A stretch of DNA of 64,000 bases. Origin: Acanthopleuribacter pedis. Its GTDB lineage: Bacteria > Acidobacteriota > Holophagae > Acanthopleuribacterales > Acanthopleuribacteraceae. The notes beneath the pieces are model-generated. The model saw nothing but the letters and a program-made list of their open reading frames with translations, was not told the DNA's origin and ran no database searches. The position numbers and the translations under genes are program-made. Location of the stretch: positions 1 through 64,000 of the forward strand of contig NZ_JAFREP010000045.1 in assembly GCF_017377855.1 (NCBI RefSeq). The letters run 5' to 3'. This document shows, one piece after another, positions 15,666 through 24,252 of this stretch; within the stretch, counting starts at the first letter, position 1, and each line of letters starts with the position of its first letter.

Positions 15666-16568
15666 ATGAATTCACTGGGTTTACCGAACTTGGGTTTTGG
15701 GGTCGGCCTGCGCGCCACCCATTTTCCTTATTTAATGAGCCACGACGATCCGCTTGTCGATTGGTTCGAAATCATCAGCGAAAACTTTTTGCACAACCAC
15801 GGCTACGCGCGCCACGTGCTGGCGACTTTGGCGGAAAAGCGCCCGGTCGTGATGCACGGCGTTTCCCTCAACCTCGGTTCCTATGATCCGCTCAACCGCG
15901 ATTACTTGGCGGCGCTCAAGGATTTGGCGAACTGGTTACAGCCGGCCTGGATTTCCGATCATCTGTGCTGGACCGGCATCCACGGCGTCAACAGCCACGA
16001 CTTGTTGCCGTTACCGCTCAACGAGGAAACGCTCCAGCATGTCAGCAACCGAATCGATCAGGTGCAGGAAGCGCTGGGGCGACCCTTGATTTTGGAGAAC
16101 CCGTCCTCGTACCTGACCTTTTCCAGCTCGACCATCCCGGAAGCCGAATTCTTGGCGGCCTTGGCGGGGCGGACCGGCTGTGGTTTGTTGTTGGATGTGA
16201 ACAATGTCTATGTGTCGGCGACCAATCACGGTTTCGATGCGCAAGCCTACATCCAACAATTACCCGCGGATCGCATCGTGCAAGTCCACCTGGCCGGTCA
16301 CACCGATTGCGGTGATTGCCTGGTGGATACCCACGACCAGCCGGTGCCGACCCCGGTTTGGGAACTCTACCTTTTGGCGCAACGCCGCTGTGGCGGCGCG
16401 GCGACCCTGTTGGAATGGGACGCGGCGATTCCAGCTTATGAGGAACTGGTGGCCGAGCTGAACAAAGCGCGCGGGGTTTTGGCGGGTGCGATGCCGACCG
16501 CCGCCGTTCGCCAGGCCGAGGATGCGCTTTCGACGCCGATTGCGTTCCAGGTGGCGGTGGGTCGATGA
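15666..16568 (+). CDS. DUF692 family (MNIO) oxidase
   Basis: 300 residues starting MNSLGLPNLGFGVGLRATH. Conserved MNIO landmarks are visible: DWFEIISENF, VMHGVSLNLGS, WISDHLCWTG, LPLPLNEETL, LENPSSYL, GLLLDVNNVYVSATNHGF, QVHLAGH and DTHDQPV. These His, Asp and Glu residues hold the 2-3 iron cluster in MbnB, TglH, HvfB and BufB. The family oxidatively converts Cys residues of a partner peptide to oxazolone, thioamide or 5-thiooxazole groups. The upstream ferritin-like protein with CxGxNxC...GGC motifs is the obvious candidate substrate. The stop overlaps the DUF2063 start, so the two proteins are made together, as in other MNIO systems. The start is the ATG at 15666 (aagg upstream) rather than 15636. 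Confidence 0.9.
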   Translation: MNSLGLPNLGFGVGLRATHFPYLMSHDDPLVDWFEIISENFLHNHGYARHVLATLAEKRPVVMHGVSLNLGSYDPLNRDYLAALKDLANWLQPAWISDHLCWTGIHGVNSHDLLPLPLNEETLQHVSNRIDQVQEALGRPLILENPSSYLTFSSSTIPEAEFLAALAGRTGCGLLLDVNNVYVSATNHGFDAQAYIQQLPADRIVQVHLAGHTDCGDCLVDTHDQPVPTPVWELYLLAQRRCGGAATLLEWDAAIPAYEELVAELNKARGVLAGAMPTAAVRQAEDALSTPIAFQVAVGR

Positions 16569-17413
16569 AGCGCGACGATCCGGCGCGGATTCAGGCCTGG
16601 CTGAAAACGGTGTTGGTCTCGCGGGGTGATTTGGCCGGTAAGTTGACCACGGCCGCCTCGGCCCACGGCCTGGCTTTGGCGGAGGTGGTCGCCGGCGGGT
16701 ACGGCGCATCCGCGGAGCGGCGTTTGGATGTGTACGCCGCCGGTTATGTGTTGCGCTTGGTGGCCTGTTTACAAGAACAGTACCCCGCCTTAACCGCGTT
16801 CATGGGTGAGGCGATGTTTGCCGTTTTTGCCAAGGCCTATGTGGTGACCCATCCACCCGATTCGTGGCGCCTGGAGCACCTGGGGCGGCGCTTCCCGGAA
16901 TTTTTGCGCGAAACACGGCCGCGTCAGGCGGATGCCGCGGGGGAGACCTTCTACGCCTTGCCCGCGGAAATCGCCCGCTTCGAATGGGCCAAGAGCCAGG
17001 CCTTGACCGCGCCGGGCTTTGAGGGGGCGGCGGTTGGGGTAGTGCCGGGTTTGGGGCCGCTGGGTTATTTGGGCGAGGCCTGCTCGGTTGAGCTACCGGA
17101 TTGCCTGCGGCTGGAAACCTTGCGCTACGATGTGCCGACCTTTTTGGCGGCTTTTGGGGCGGATCCGAAAACGCCGCTGCCGGCGGCGCGGCAAACCCAT
17201 CTCGCCGTTTCGCGGGTGGATTACCGCCTGACCGTTTTGGAAGTGGCGGATTGGGCGCATGCCTTTCTGGTCGCGTGTCGCGGCGGCGGGTCGGTGCAAG
17301 AAGCCGTTGCGGCGAGTTCGCAAGCGACGGGTCAAAAAGCGAGCGCGATTCAGGCGTATTTGATGCTGTGGTTGCCGACCGCCATCCAGTTTGGGCTCCT
17401 CCGGTTGCGATGA
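16565..17413 (+). CDS. DUF2063 family MNIO partner protein
   Basis: 282 residues. The N-terminal DUF2063 region contains RLDVYAAGYVLRLVACLQEQYPALTAFMGEAMFAVFAKAYVVTHPPDSWRLEHLGRRFPEFL, which matches the HvfC/BufC/MbnC-like partner proteins that bind substrate leader or Cys region for the DUF692 enzyme. The C-terminal part (THLAVSRVDYRLTVLEVADWAHAFL) is a second alpha/beta region usual for the family. The start overlaps the DUF692 stop as ATGA. A paralogue with the same architecture is at 59572-60411. Confidence 0.85.
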   Translation: MKRDDPARIQAWLKTVLVSRGDLAGKLTTAASAHGLALAEVVAGGYGASAERRLDVYAAGYVLRLVACLQEQYPALTAFMGEAMFAVFAKAYVVTHPPDSWRLEHLGRRFPEFLRETRPRQADAAGETFYALPAEIARFEWAKSQALTAPGFEGAAVGVVPGLGPLGYLGEACSVELPDCLRLETLRYDVPTFLAAFGADPKTPLPAARQTHLAVSRVDYRLTVLEVADWAHAFLVACRGGGSVQEAVAASSQATGQKASAIQAYLMLWLPTAIQFGLLRLR

Positions 17414-17575
17414 GGGATGGGATGGTGGCGTGCCGGAACGCAGCATAGCCCGTTCCTTCTGGTGCGTCTCCAATTCTATTTTGGTCGTGATGCGTTGGGC
17501 TGATTCTGCTAGGCTTGGGTGTCCGCTGTACCTGGACGCGCAACCAACCCACACCAAGCCATACTAAATACCTAA

Positions 17576-19210
17576 ATGCACATCAACCGTATCCTCGACC
17601 GCTGGAGTTTCGGCCTCATCCTGCTCGGCATTGCCGTGGTAACGCCCATTGCCGTGGTGCTCAGCGCCCTTCTTTTCCCCCCCGACGAACACTGGTCCCA
17701 CATGCTCGGCCACGACATGGGCCGCCTGCTCGCCAACACCTTCGGCATCCTTGCCGGCGTGCTTTTTTTTACCACGGTGCTGGGGGTCGGCCTGGCTTGG
17801 TTGGTGGCGGCCTGTGACTTTCCCGGCCGCCGTTTCTTCCGCTGGGCCATGATCCTACCTTTCGCCTTTCCCACCTATGTGCTCGGCTACGTCTGGATCG
17901 ATATCCTCGACCTCGCCGGCCCGGTCCAACAAAGCTACCTCCGCCTCTTCGGCGAACGCCCGACGTGGCTGCCCAACCCGCAATCGGTCTGGGGCCTGGT
18001 GTTCGTTATGAGCCTGGCCTTTTATCCCTACGTCTTTATGCTCGCCCGCGGCGCCTTCGAACAGCAGGGCCAACGCGCCATGGAGGTGGCCCGCATCCTC
18101 GGCCGCACCCCGCGCCAAGCCTTTTTCAGCGTCCTGCTGCCCATGGCGCGGCCTTGGATCACCGCCGGCCTGCTGCTCGTCGCCATGGAAACCCTCGCCG
18201 ATTTCGGGACCGTCGCCACCTTTAACGTCGATACCTTCACCACCGCGATCTACAAAGCCTGGTTCGGTTTTTTCTCGCTAAACACCGCCGCCCGGCTGGC
18301 CGCAATGCTGGTGTTCTTTACCCTGATCCTGCTGTTCATCGAAAAATGGACCCAGCGCCGCAAACGCTTTTACCAGGTGGCCGTTTCCGACCAAGCGATG
18401 CGCCGTTTTGTGCTGCCCACCGCCACCGGCTGGGCGGTTTTCGCGTTGTTCGCGGCGGTGCTCGCCCTCGGTTTTGTGATCCCAATGATCCACCTGGCCT
18501 ACTGGGTGTTTGAAACCTTTGGCGAGGAATTCGACGGCCGTTATTGGGTCTGGCTGCGCAACACCATGGGGCTCGGTATCTCCGCCGCCGCCTTGCTCGG
18601 CCTGCTCGCCTGTTTCGCCGCCTACGCCCAACGCCTCAACCCGCGCCCCTGGGTGCGGTTCCTGGTAGCGCTCTGCACCATGGGTTACGCGCTGCCGGGC
18701 ACCGTTTTGGCCGTTGGGGTTTACATTCCCTTGGTGTGGCTGGACGATCAACTCTACGAAGTCATCACCGCTTGGACTTCATGGGAACCCAGGGTGCTGA
18801 TCAACGGCACCGTCGCCATCATTCTCTACGGCTACGCGGTGCGCTTTATGGCCGTGTCCTTCCAGCCCGTCGAGGCGGCGATGCAACGCATCCGCCCCGC
18901 CATGGACGAGGCCGCGCGCGGGTTGGGCGCCTCGCGCCTGCGTATCCTGCACCGCATCCACCTGCCGCTTCTGCGTGGTGGGGTGTTGTCCGGGTGCCTG
19001 ATCGTGCTGGTCGATGTCATGAAGGAAATGCCGATTACGCTGATGACGCGCCCGCTGGGTTGGGACACGCTGGCCGTGCGCATTTTTGAACTGACCTCCG
19101 AGGGTCACTACGAGCGGGCCGCCTTGCCCTCGATGATGCTGGTCTTGGCCGGTCTGCTCCCGGTCCTGTTCCTGATGTTTGTTGCGCCCAAAAACGCGGC
19201 GGAGGAGTAA
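17576..19210 (+). CDS. fbpB: Fe3+ ABC transporter permease
   Basis: 544 residues, a fused two-domain permease with about 12 hydrophobic segments (SFGLILLGIAVVTPIAVVLSALL, VLFFTTVLGVGLAWLVAACDF, GLLACFAAYAQ and others). Two EAA-type loops are visible: EVARILGRTPRQAFFSVLLPMARPW and DEAARGLGASRLRILHRIHLPLLRGG, which contact the ATPase. This duplicated layout is that of FbpB/AfuB/SfuB ferric permeases. There is only a weak ribosome site at the ATG. It is followed after 5 bp by the ATPase gene. Confidence 0.9.
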   Translation: MHINRILDRWSFGLILLGIAVVTPIAVVLSALLFPPDEHWSHMLGHDMGRLLANTFGILAGVLFFTTVLGVGLAWLVAACDFPGRRFFRWAMILPFAFPTYVLGYVWIDILDLAGPVQQSYLRLFGERPTWLPNPQSVWGLVFVMSLAFYPYVFMLARGAFEQQGQRAMEVARILGRTPRQAFFSVLLPMARPWITAGLLLVAMETLADFGTVATFNVDTFTTAIYKAWFGFFSLNTAARLAAMLVFFTLILLFIEKWTQRRKRFYQVAVSDQAMRRFVLPTATGWAVFALFAAVLALGFVIPMIHLAYWVFETFGEEFDGRYWVWLRNTMGLGISAAALLGLLACFAAYAQRLNPRPWVRFLVALCTMGYALPGTVLAVGVYIPLVWLDDQLYEVITAWTSWEPRVLINGTVAIILYGYAVRFMAVSFQPVEAAMQRIRPAMDEAARGLGASRLRILHRIHLPLLRGGVLSGCLIVLVDVMKEMPITLMTRPLGWDTLAVRIFELTSEGHYERAALPSMMLVLAGLLPVLFLMFVAPKNAAEE

Positions 19211-19215
19211 CAGCC

Positions 19216-20301
19216 ATGGCTTCTGAAACCACCGAGGCGCCGATGCTGGTTTGGCGCGGCGTCTGCCATCACTACACCCCCGGCAAACCGATCTTGCGCG
19301 AGCTGGACCTGAGCGTCGCGGCGGGCGAGATTTTGTGCCTGCTGGGTCCCAGCGGGTGCGGCAAAACCACCGCCTTGCGCACCGTCGCGGGTTTCGAGCC
19401 GATCACGGCCGGTGAAATCACGCTGGACGGCACCGTGGTGAGCCGCCCGGGGATGGTGACGCCGCCGGAACAACGGGACGTGGGCTTGGTGTTCCAGGAA
19501 GCCGCGTTGTTTCCGCACCTAAGCATCGCGGAGAACATCGCCTTCGGCATCTGGCGCCGACCCAAGGCGGAACAGGCGCAACGGGTGGGCGCGTTGCTGG
19601 CGATGGTGGCGCTGGAAGGTCACGGTTCGAAACTGCCGCACCAACTGTCGGGCGGGCAGCGGCAACGGGCGGCGTTGGCGCGGGCGATGGCGCCCAGCCC
19701 GCGTGTGATCCTGCTGGACGAGCCTTTTTCCGCGTTGGACGCTGATTTGCGTCGGAGCCTGAGCCGCGAGGTGCGGCGCATCCTCAAGGACGGCGGGGTG
19801 ACGGCCGTCTTGGTAACCCACGATCAGCAAGAGGCTTTTGCGATGGCCGACCGCACCGCATTGCTCCACAACGGGCGGCTGGAGCAGGTGGCGGGTGCGC
19901 GCGAGCTGTACCAACAACCGGCGACACCCTTCGTGGCGGGTTTTATTGGGGAGGGCGCCTTTTACCCGGCGACGGTTCGCAAGGGAAACTGCGACACGGG
20001 TTTCCACCAATGGCCCGCGCGGGACGATTGGGCGGAGGGCGACGCGGTGCAGGTCTTTCTGCGGCCGGAGGCGGTGCGGATTGCCCGCGAGGGTTCGCTC
20101 GAAGCGGAGGTGGTCGAGCTGGATTACCGCGGCGGGGTCAGCTTCTTGCGGGCGCGTTTGAGGGAGTGGCCCGAGGTGGTTTTGGACGTGCGCGATACGG
20201 GTCGAGGCCATCGCGAATTGGGCGAAAAAATCCACCTACACATGCCGGAGGAAACGCCCCCTGTTTTCAAACACAGAGGCGAGGTCGAAACGAAGCCATA
20301 A
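19216..20301 (+). CDS. fbpC: Fe3+ ABC transporter ATP-binding protein
   Basis: 361 residues with Walker A GPSGCGKTT, Q-loop VGLVFQEAALFPHL, signature LSGGQRQRAALARAM, Walker B VILLDEPFSALDA and H-loop VLVTHDQQEA, followed by a TOBE-like C-terminal region (EAVRIAREGSLEAEVVELDYRGGVSFLRARL). This is the FbpC/AfuC class, which powers Fe3+ import with the permease encoded 5 bp upstream. ggagga precedes the ATG. A 33-bp minisatellite begins immediately beyond the stop codon. Confidence 0.9.
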   Translation: MASETTEAPMLVWRGVCHHYTPGKPILRELDLSVAAGEILCLLGPSGCGKTTALRTVAGFEPITAGEITLDGTVVSRPGMVTPPEQRDVGLVFQEAALFPHLSIAENIAFGIWRRPKAEQAQRVGALLAMVALEGHGSKLPHQLSGGQRQRAALARAMAPSPRVILLDEPFSALDADLRRSLSREVRRILKDGGVTAVLVTHDQQEAFAMADRTALLHNGRLEQVAGARELYQQPATPFVAGFIGEGAFYPATVRKGNCDTGFHQWPARDDWAEGDAVQVFLRPEAVRIAREGSLEAEVVELDYRGGVSFLRARLREWPEVVLDVRDTGRGHRELGEKIHLHMPEETPPVFKHRGEVETKP

Positions 20302-20522
20302 AACCAAAGGGCGCACCAGGGAAACGGACCAAAAAAACGAAGGGCGCGCCAGGGAATGGGCCGCAAATACCGAATGGCGCGCCAGGGAACGGGTCAAAAA
20401 AACCGAACGGCGCGCCAGGGAACGGGCCGCAAATACCGAATGGCGCGCCAGGGAACGGGCCGCAAATACCGAAGGGCGCGCCAGGGAACGGGTCAAAAAA
20501 ACCGAACGGCCCGCAAGAGACC
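20300..20522. repeat. 33-bp minisatellite
   Basis: Seven units start with GGCGC(A/G)CCAGGGAA at 33-bp spacing (about 20309, 20342, 20375, 20408, 20441, 20474 and a diverged one at 20507). Two unit types alternate: ...gggccgcaaataccgaa and ...gggtcaaaaaaaccgaa. It would read as an 11-residue repeat (GAPGNGPQIPN) in one frame but begins after the fbpC stop codon without a ribosome site, so I treat it as non-coding. Confidence 0.85.
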
Positions 20523-20638
20523 GGACCCGGCGCACCCCGAAGGGGTTCGCACACCGCGATTTGGGGACCACAACACATTAAAAAACATGAGCCGAAGGCG
20601 AATTTCATTTGGTTTCGCTGAAGGCGATACGGATTTCA

Positions 20639-20680
20639 GCCCAGATCAAAGGGTTGTGGAACAACCCTTTGCTCTGGGTC
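20639..20680. repeat. Long near-perfect palindrome
   Basis: CCCAGA(t)CAAAGGGTTGT pairs with ACAACCCTTTG(c)TCTGGG around 'gga'. A diverged copy lies at about 12703-12742. It belongs to the same dispersed palindrome family as those at 79-283. Confidence 0.75.
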
Positions 20681-20710
20681 CAATGGGGTTCCCGCACCGT
20701 AAACCCCGCG

Positions 20711-21022
20711 GGGGTTGGCCTCCGAACAAAAACCCAAAACGCTCCAACGGGTTGGCCTCCGAATGGGGTTCCCGCACCGTAAACCCCGCAGGGGCGGGCC
20801 TCCGAACAAAAACCCAAAACGCTCCAACGGGCGGGCCTCCGAACAAAAACCCAAACCGCTTCAACGGGTTGGCCCCCGAATGGGGTTCCCGCACCGTAAA
20901 CCCCGCAGGGGTTGGCCTCCGAACAAAAACCCAAAACGCCCCAACGGGTTGGCCTCCGAACAAAAACCCAAAACGCCCCAACGGGCGGGCCTCCGAACAA
21001 AAACCCAAACCACACCAAGGGT
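20711..21022. repeat. Mosaic tandem repeat of two units (A ~36 bp, B ~42 bp)
   Basis: Unit A (cctccgaacaaaaacccaaa plus cgctccaacgggt) occurs six times and unit B (cctccgaatggggttcccgc plus accgtaaaccccgcag) twice, plus a leader copy at about 20683. The order is roughly A-B-A-A-B-A-A-A. The arrangement implies repeated unequal exchange. From 21022 to 21122 I see nothing recognisable. Confidence 0.8.
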
Positions 21023-21122
21023 CCGGTCCCCCAACGGCATGCCGCGCGCCCACATCCGCAAGGTCAAACAGGCGATGCCGGCAAATGGTTTTTATCAGAT
21101 CCTTTCGCGGCTGGGCCCCGAG

Positions 21123-21524
21123 TTAGCCAACGGGCATGTATGCACCATGTTCGGCAAGTTTGCTAAGGTCTATCGATGGTGAAGTGGGTTTTTCGGATAC
21201 CGGCACGGTGATTTTTTCCCAAAGTTGGATTTTGCCACCGTCACCGAAAATGTTTTGGGATTCGCCCTTCTGCACACCAATGCGACGCACGCCGAAGGTG
21301 GAACCCTCGGTGACGAGCAGCGTGATGATGTCGCGGTGGACCTGTTGGAAAATGCCCTCGGTATTGCGTTGGCGGCGTTCGAAAAGGGCGTCGACGTAAT
21401 CGGCTTGGAACAGTTGCGTGTAGCGCTGGATGAACTGGTGTGATGTGAACTGGTTTTGAAGTTTGGGAAGGACCTGGCTGCGAATCGCATCGGCGGATTC
21501 GCGCATCCGTTCTTTTATGAGCAT
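21123..21524 (-). CDS. Hypothetical protein (133 aa)
   Basis: Begins MLIKERMRESADAIRSQVLPKLQNQF and continues with amphipathic helices (IQRYTQLFQADYVDALFERRQRNTEGIFQQVHRDIITLL), then a beta-rich part with GVRRIGVQKGESQN. aaggtagga precedes the ATG at 21522-21524; the frame extending to 21605 lacks such a site. I do not recognise a family. It lies 102 bp downstream of the ATP-grasp gene in the same direction, so the two may be co-transcribed. Confidence 0.55.
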   Translation of the reverse strand: MLIKERMRESADAIRSQVLPKLQNQFTSHQFIQRYTQLFQADYVDALFERRQRNTEGIFQQVHRDIITLLVTEGSTFGVRRIGVQKGESQNIFGDGGKIQLWEKITVPVSEKPTSPSIDLSKLAEHGAYMPVG

Positions 21525-21626
21525 GGTTCCTACCTTGTGTGTGAAATCGGATTTACGGACCCGATAGGTTCCTACGTATTTATCGGAGTATGAGCACAAC
21601 AACAATATAGGGTCGTCACAGATTTT

Positions 21627-22433
21627 TCATAAGGAAGATGGTTTGACCCATTGGGTGACGGCTCGCACAATCGCATCCCGGTCGCAATGGTAGAGATCCG
21701 CGCCGCTGAAGGGATTGAGCTCGACCAGGCGGTAACCCTGTTCGGAACGGCCGATATCGACCACAAAAAGCGCGTCCTGCCATTCGGGGTGGGCGGCAAC
21801 GGCTTGGGCGGCGGCCGCGGCTTCCCCGGGGACGGCGTCGCCGAGGGCTTGGCGGCCTTCTGCTTGGTAGGCGGATGCGGCGACGATGGTTCCGGCGCAT
21901 GCCACAAAACGCCACTCGGCCGAGATGGTGATCGGGGCGCACACGACCACGGGCAGGTCGAGGTCGTCGTAATAGAAGCCGTGGTCGAGGCCGCGCGGCG
22001 TGAGTTGTTCAGGGGTCAGCACGCGACCGGAGAAGGGTTTCAGCGGGCTGTCGGGCCGGACGAATACCTTGGACGGGTTGCCGAGTTCGGCGAGGACGGC
22101 CGCGGGATGTTCGCAAAGCCTGCGCACCGTGGAGAAGGTAACCTGTTCTTGGATCAGCAAGGCTGGGAAGCGCGGAAACCAGTGGCTGCAGTGGAAGCGG
22201 GCCGTGTCGCAGAAGGCGCCAGGCTGCCAAGTACCCTCGCGGTGGAGTTGATCGGCGACGGCGAGTGAGCCGTGGAACAGGACGGTTTGGCCGTCAAAGC
22301 GGGGGCGTTCGGCGGGATCGGTCCACGATTCCCGCCAGGAGATGACCTGTTGATTGGCGGTTTGTACTGATTGAATGAGGGTTTGGTGTTGGTCGGGATA
22401 GACCTCGGTTTCCAAAACCCAGGTGATCGACAT
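21627..22433 (-). CDS. ATP-grasp domain protein, R2K-like (DUF4343)
   Basis: 268 residues from the ATG at 22431-22433 (ggagg upstream). The pattern fits the R2K clade of small ATP-grasp enzymes: KVFVRPDSPLKPFSG, then GLDHGFYYDDLDLPVVVCAPITISAEWRFVACAGTIVAASAY, and a terminal VVDIGRSEQGYRLVELNPFSGADLY, where the D...E.N set would bind Mg-ATP. Members ligate a carboxylate to an amine and appear in peptide-tagging or defence contexts (Iyer/Aravind surveys). The substrate is unknown. The gene is flanked by repeats on both sides, and a terminator-like hairpin sits in its leader. Confidence 0.75.
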   Translation of the reverse strand: MSITWVLETEVYPDQHQTLIQSVQTANQQVISWRESWTDPAERPRFDGQTVLFHGSLAVADQLHREGTWQPGAFCDTARFHCSHWFPRFPALLIQEQVTFSTVRRLCEHPAAVLAELGNPSKVFVRPDSPLKPFSGRVLTPEQLTPRGLDHGFYYDDLDLPVVVCAPITISAEWRFVACAGTIVAASAYQAEGRQALGDAVPGEAAAAAQAVAAHPEWQDALFVVDIGRSEQGYRLVELNPFSGADLYHCDRDAIVRAVTQWVKPSSL

Positions 22434-22494
22434 TTGGCCTCCGTCACGGGAATGTGGCGATCCCGGCGGGAAAATTGTCTTTAGGGACAGCACT

Positions 22495-22522
22495 AAAAAA
22501 AGGCCGAGGGAGATCGGCCTAT
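22495..22522 (-). terminator. Terminator-like hairpin (minus strand) upstream of the ATP-grasp gene
   Basis: On the minus strand AGGCCGA-tctccc-TCGGCCT is followed by seven T. It lies about 65 nt before the ATP-grasp start and could be a leader attenuator, or the terminator of a small minus-strand transcript; no gene ending here is visible. Confidence 0.6.
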
Positions 22523-22566
22523 GATGGAGAAAAGCGTTGTGTAGGGAAAAATACACGCTGCTTGAT

Positions 22567-22809
22567 ATGAATAAAAAATCTTTGAGAGATTACCGACGTC
22601 ATGGTGTGACGCCAATAAGCTTGAGCTCCGGCAGGATTGGAGAATGGAAGACAGGTCCCGGTCTCAAAGCAACACGTATTGAAGCAGGAATCGAAAAAGT
22701 CTGCAAGGTGCGAAAATTAGGTTTTGTGATCGTCGTCAAAAAAGCGGCCGCTTATGAGGGTTTATTCTGGTGCGTTTATAAACATATTGTAAGTGAAAGG
22801 TTAGGTTAA
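22567..22809 (+). CDS. Possible small protein (80 aa)
   Basis: A Lys/Arg-rich reading frame (MNKKSLRDYRRHGVTPISLSSGRIGEWK..., ending KHIVSERLG) with lower G+C than its neighbours and no clear ribosome site. No family is recognised. It may be a horizontally acquired small gene or chance. Confidence 0.3.
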   Translation: MNKKSLRDYRRHGVTPISLSSGRIGEWKTGPGLKATRIEAGIEKVCKVRKLGFVIVVKKAAAYEGLFWCVYKHIVSERLG

Positions 22810-24160
22810 TGTAAGCAAGAGTTGTGTTGGGGATAGTTTTCCGGTTCAGGATTTTATGGATGGGGTGGAAAGGGTTTGGCTGGGTGTCTGGTGATTTGCT
22901 TGGGTGGTTTTTATTGGGCTTGGCTTGGTATTCGTTTTATTTCTGAGGATATTAGGATGGTTAGGATGGGCGATTGAGGGGTGCCTGCTTGGTTTGGCCG
23001 CTTCCGCCTTGGACGGATGGGTCCACCTGGATGGTGATGCTTTGTTCGCGGCTTGGCTTGGTTTTCGATGGTTTGTTGGTGATCCGGTCGAAAAGGGTGG
23101 TGCTTGGTTGCCGGCTTATACAGGTGACCACTTACAGGTGACAGGCATCATAATGTAGCTCCCTTTAGATCACTTACGGGTGACAGGCAGCAGGAATAGA
23201 CTGTGTTTAATAGGGTTATAAGGATGGGGTGGCTGTAACCTAGATCATGTGGCGATTTCTCTCCGGAGTTGTGACGTTCCGGTGCTGGCGGGTAACAGGC
23301 CCAAGAAACGATTACCGGGAGGCTGGTCCCAGCGGATGAACCGCATCCTTGACCAATCGGCTTATGGCGCTGGGTAGGGCTGACGCCGACGAGGAATTAC
23401 TGGAACCGCGAAACAGGACGTTCGTCGGCCACCTTGATGATAGCGCCAACGCCGATTCCTCAAGGACCACTCCAGGAAAAATAGGCCCCACCCGCCACCG
23501 CTTCACGGCGACGGGGCCCGCCCATTTTTCCTTCCGTTTGCTTCGTCCCCATGCGGGCGGTTTTCCGCCTCTGCTGGAACCCTGGATAAGGACAACCCGT
23601 GACCTGGCTTGTGTAAAACCACCACTTACGGGTGACAGGCAGCAGAAAGTACTTCTTACGGGTGACAGGCAGCAGAAAGTAGCTGTATTTAATTGATTTA
23701 TAAACCTGAGGAGGCTGTAACTTATATCGTGCGGTGATAGCTCGATCTTATTGGGTAAGGAAAAAGCATGAGTGTGGCTTGTGAAAAATCACGGGGATGA
23801 CCGGACCCCTAAGCGAACCGCCCGAAGCAATGACTCATCCAGAACGGGAATCAGTAACCAAGGGGTCGGCCGCCGATCCGCATCCAAAGAAAAACGAAGC
23901 AACGGCTCCATCCGCGTCGGGAACAAGAAACCAAGGGAATTCCCGCGGATCCGCATCCAAAGGACCCAACAAAACAGGGGAATTAAAGCGGCAAGGAATC
24001 ACCCATCAAAGAAGGCGAACATTCGAGGCAACGGCTCCATCCACGTCGGGAAGCGGAAACCAAGGGCATCCCCGTGAATCCACATCCTGCGAAAAAAGTC
24101 GGAGCAACGGCACCATGGCGACGGGAAGCGGAAACCGAGGGTGACCCCGCCGATCCGCCT
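22810..24160. repeat. Gene-free stretch with two repeat families
   Basis: (a) The word cttacgggtgacaggcagca occurs at 23173, 23625 and 23655, with a variant (cttacaggtgacaggcatca) at 23131; two copies are followed at the same distance by 'tgtttaat...ttataa...ggctgtaac'. (b) From 23870 to 24140 an imperfect ~130-bp repeat occurs three times around 'gcaacggctccatcc(g/a)cgtcggga'. No convincing gene is present; 23225-23600 resembles neither a known insertion sequence nor a coding region that I can name. Confidence 0.6.
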
Positions 24161-24161
24161 A

Positions 24162-24196
24162 CCAAAAAAGCCCGCGGGGCGGGGTCCCGCGGGTCA
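24162..24196 (-). terminator. Rho-independent terminator of the giant RTX gene
   Basis: On the minus strand CCCGCGG-gaccccgc-CCGCGGG is followed by cTTTTTT. It lies about 60 bp beyond the stop codon of the 2050-aa gene. Confidence 0.8.
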
Positions 24197-24252
24197 TTTG
24201 ATGGATCGTGGGTGTCAAGCGGCCGCCTCGGCTGACGACCGCTTGCCACCCT

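Noticed and set aside
20300..21022. Possible CRISPR array
   Set aside because: Units are contiguous or interleaved without unique spacers, and there is no cas gene.
22904..23158. 84-residue frame starting MVFIGLGLVFVLFLRILGW
   Set aside because: Hydrophobic start looks like a membrane peptide, but there is no ribosome site and the end runs into the repeat family.
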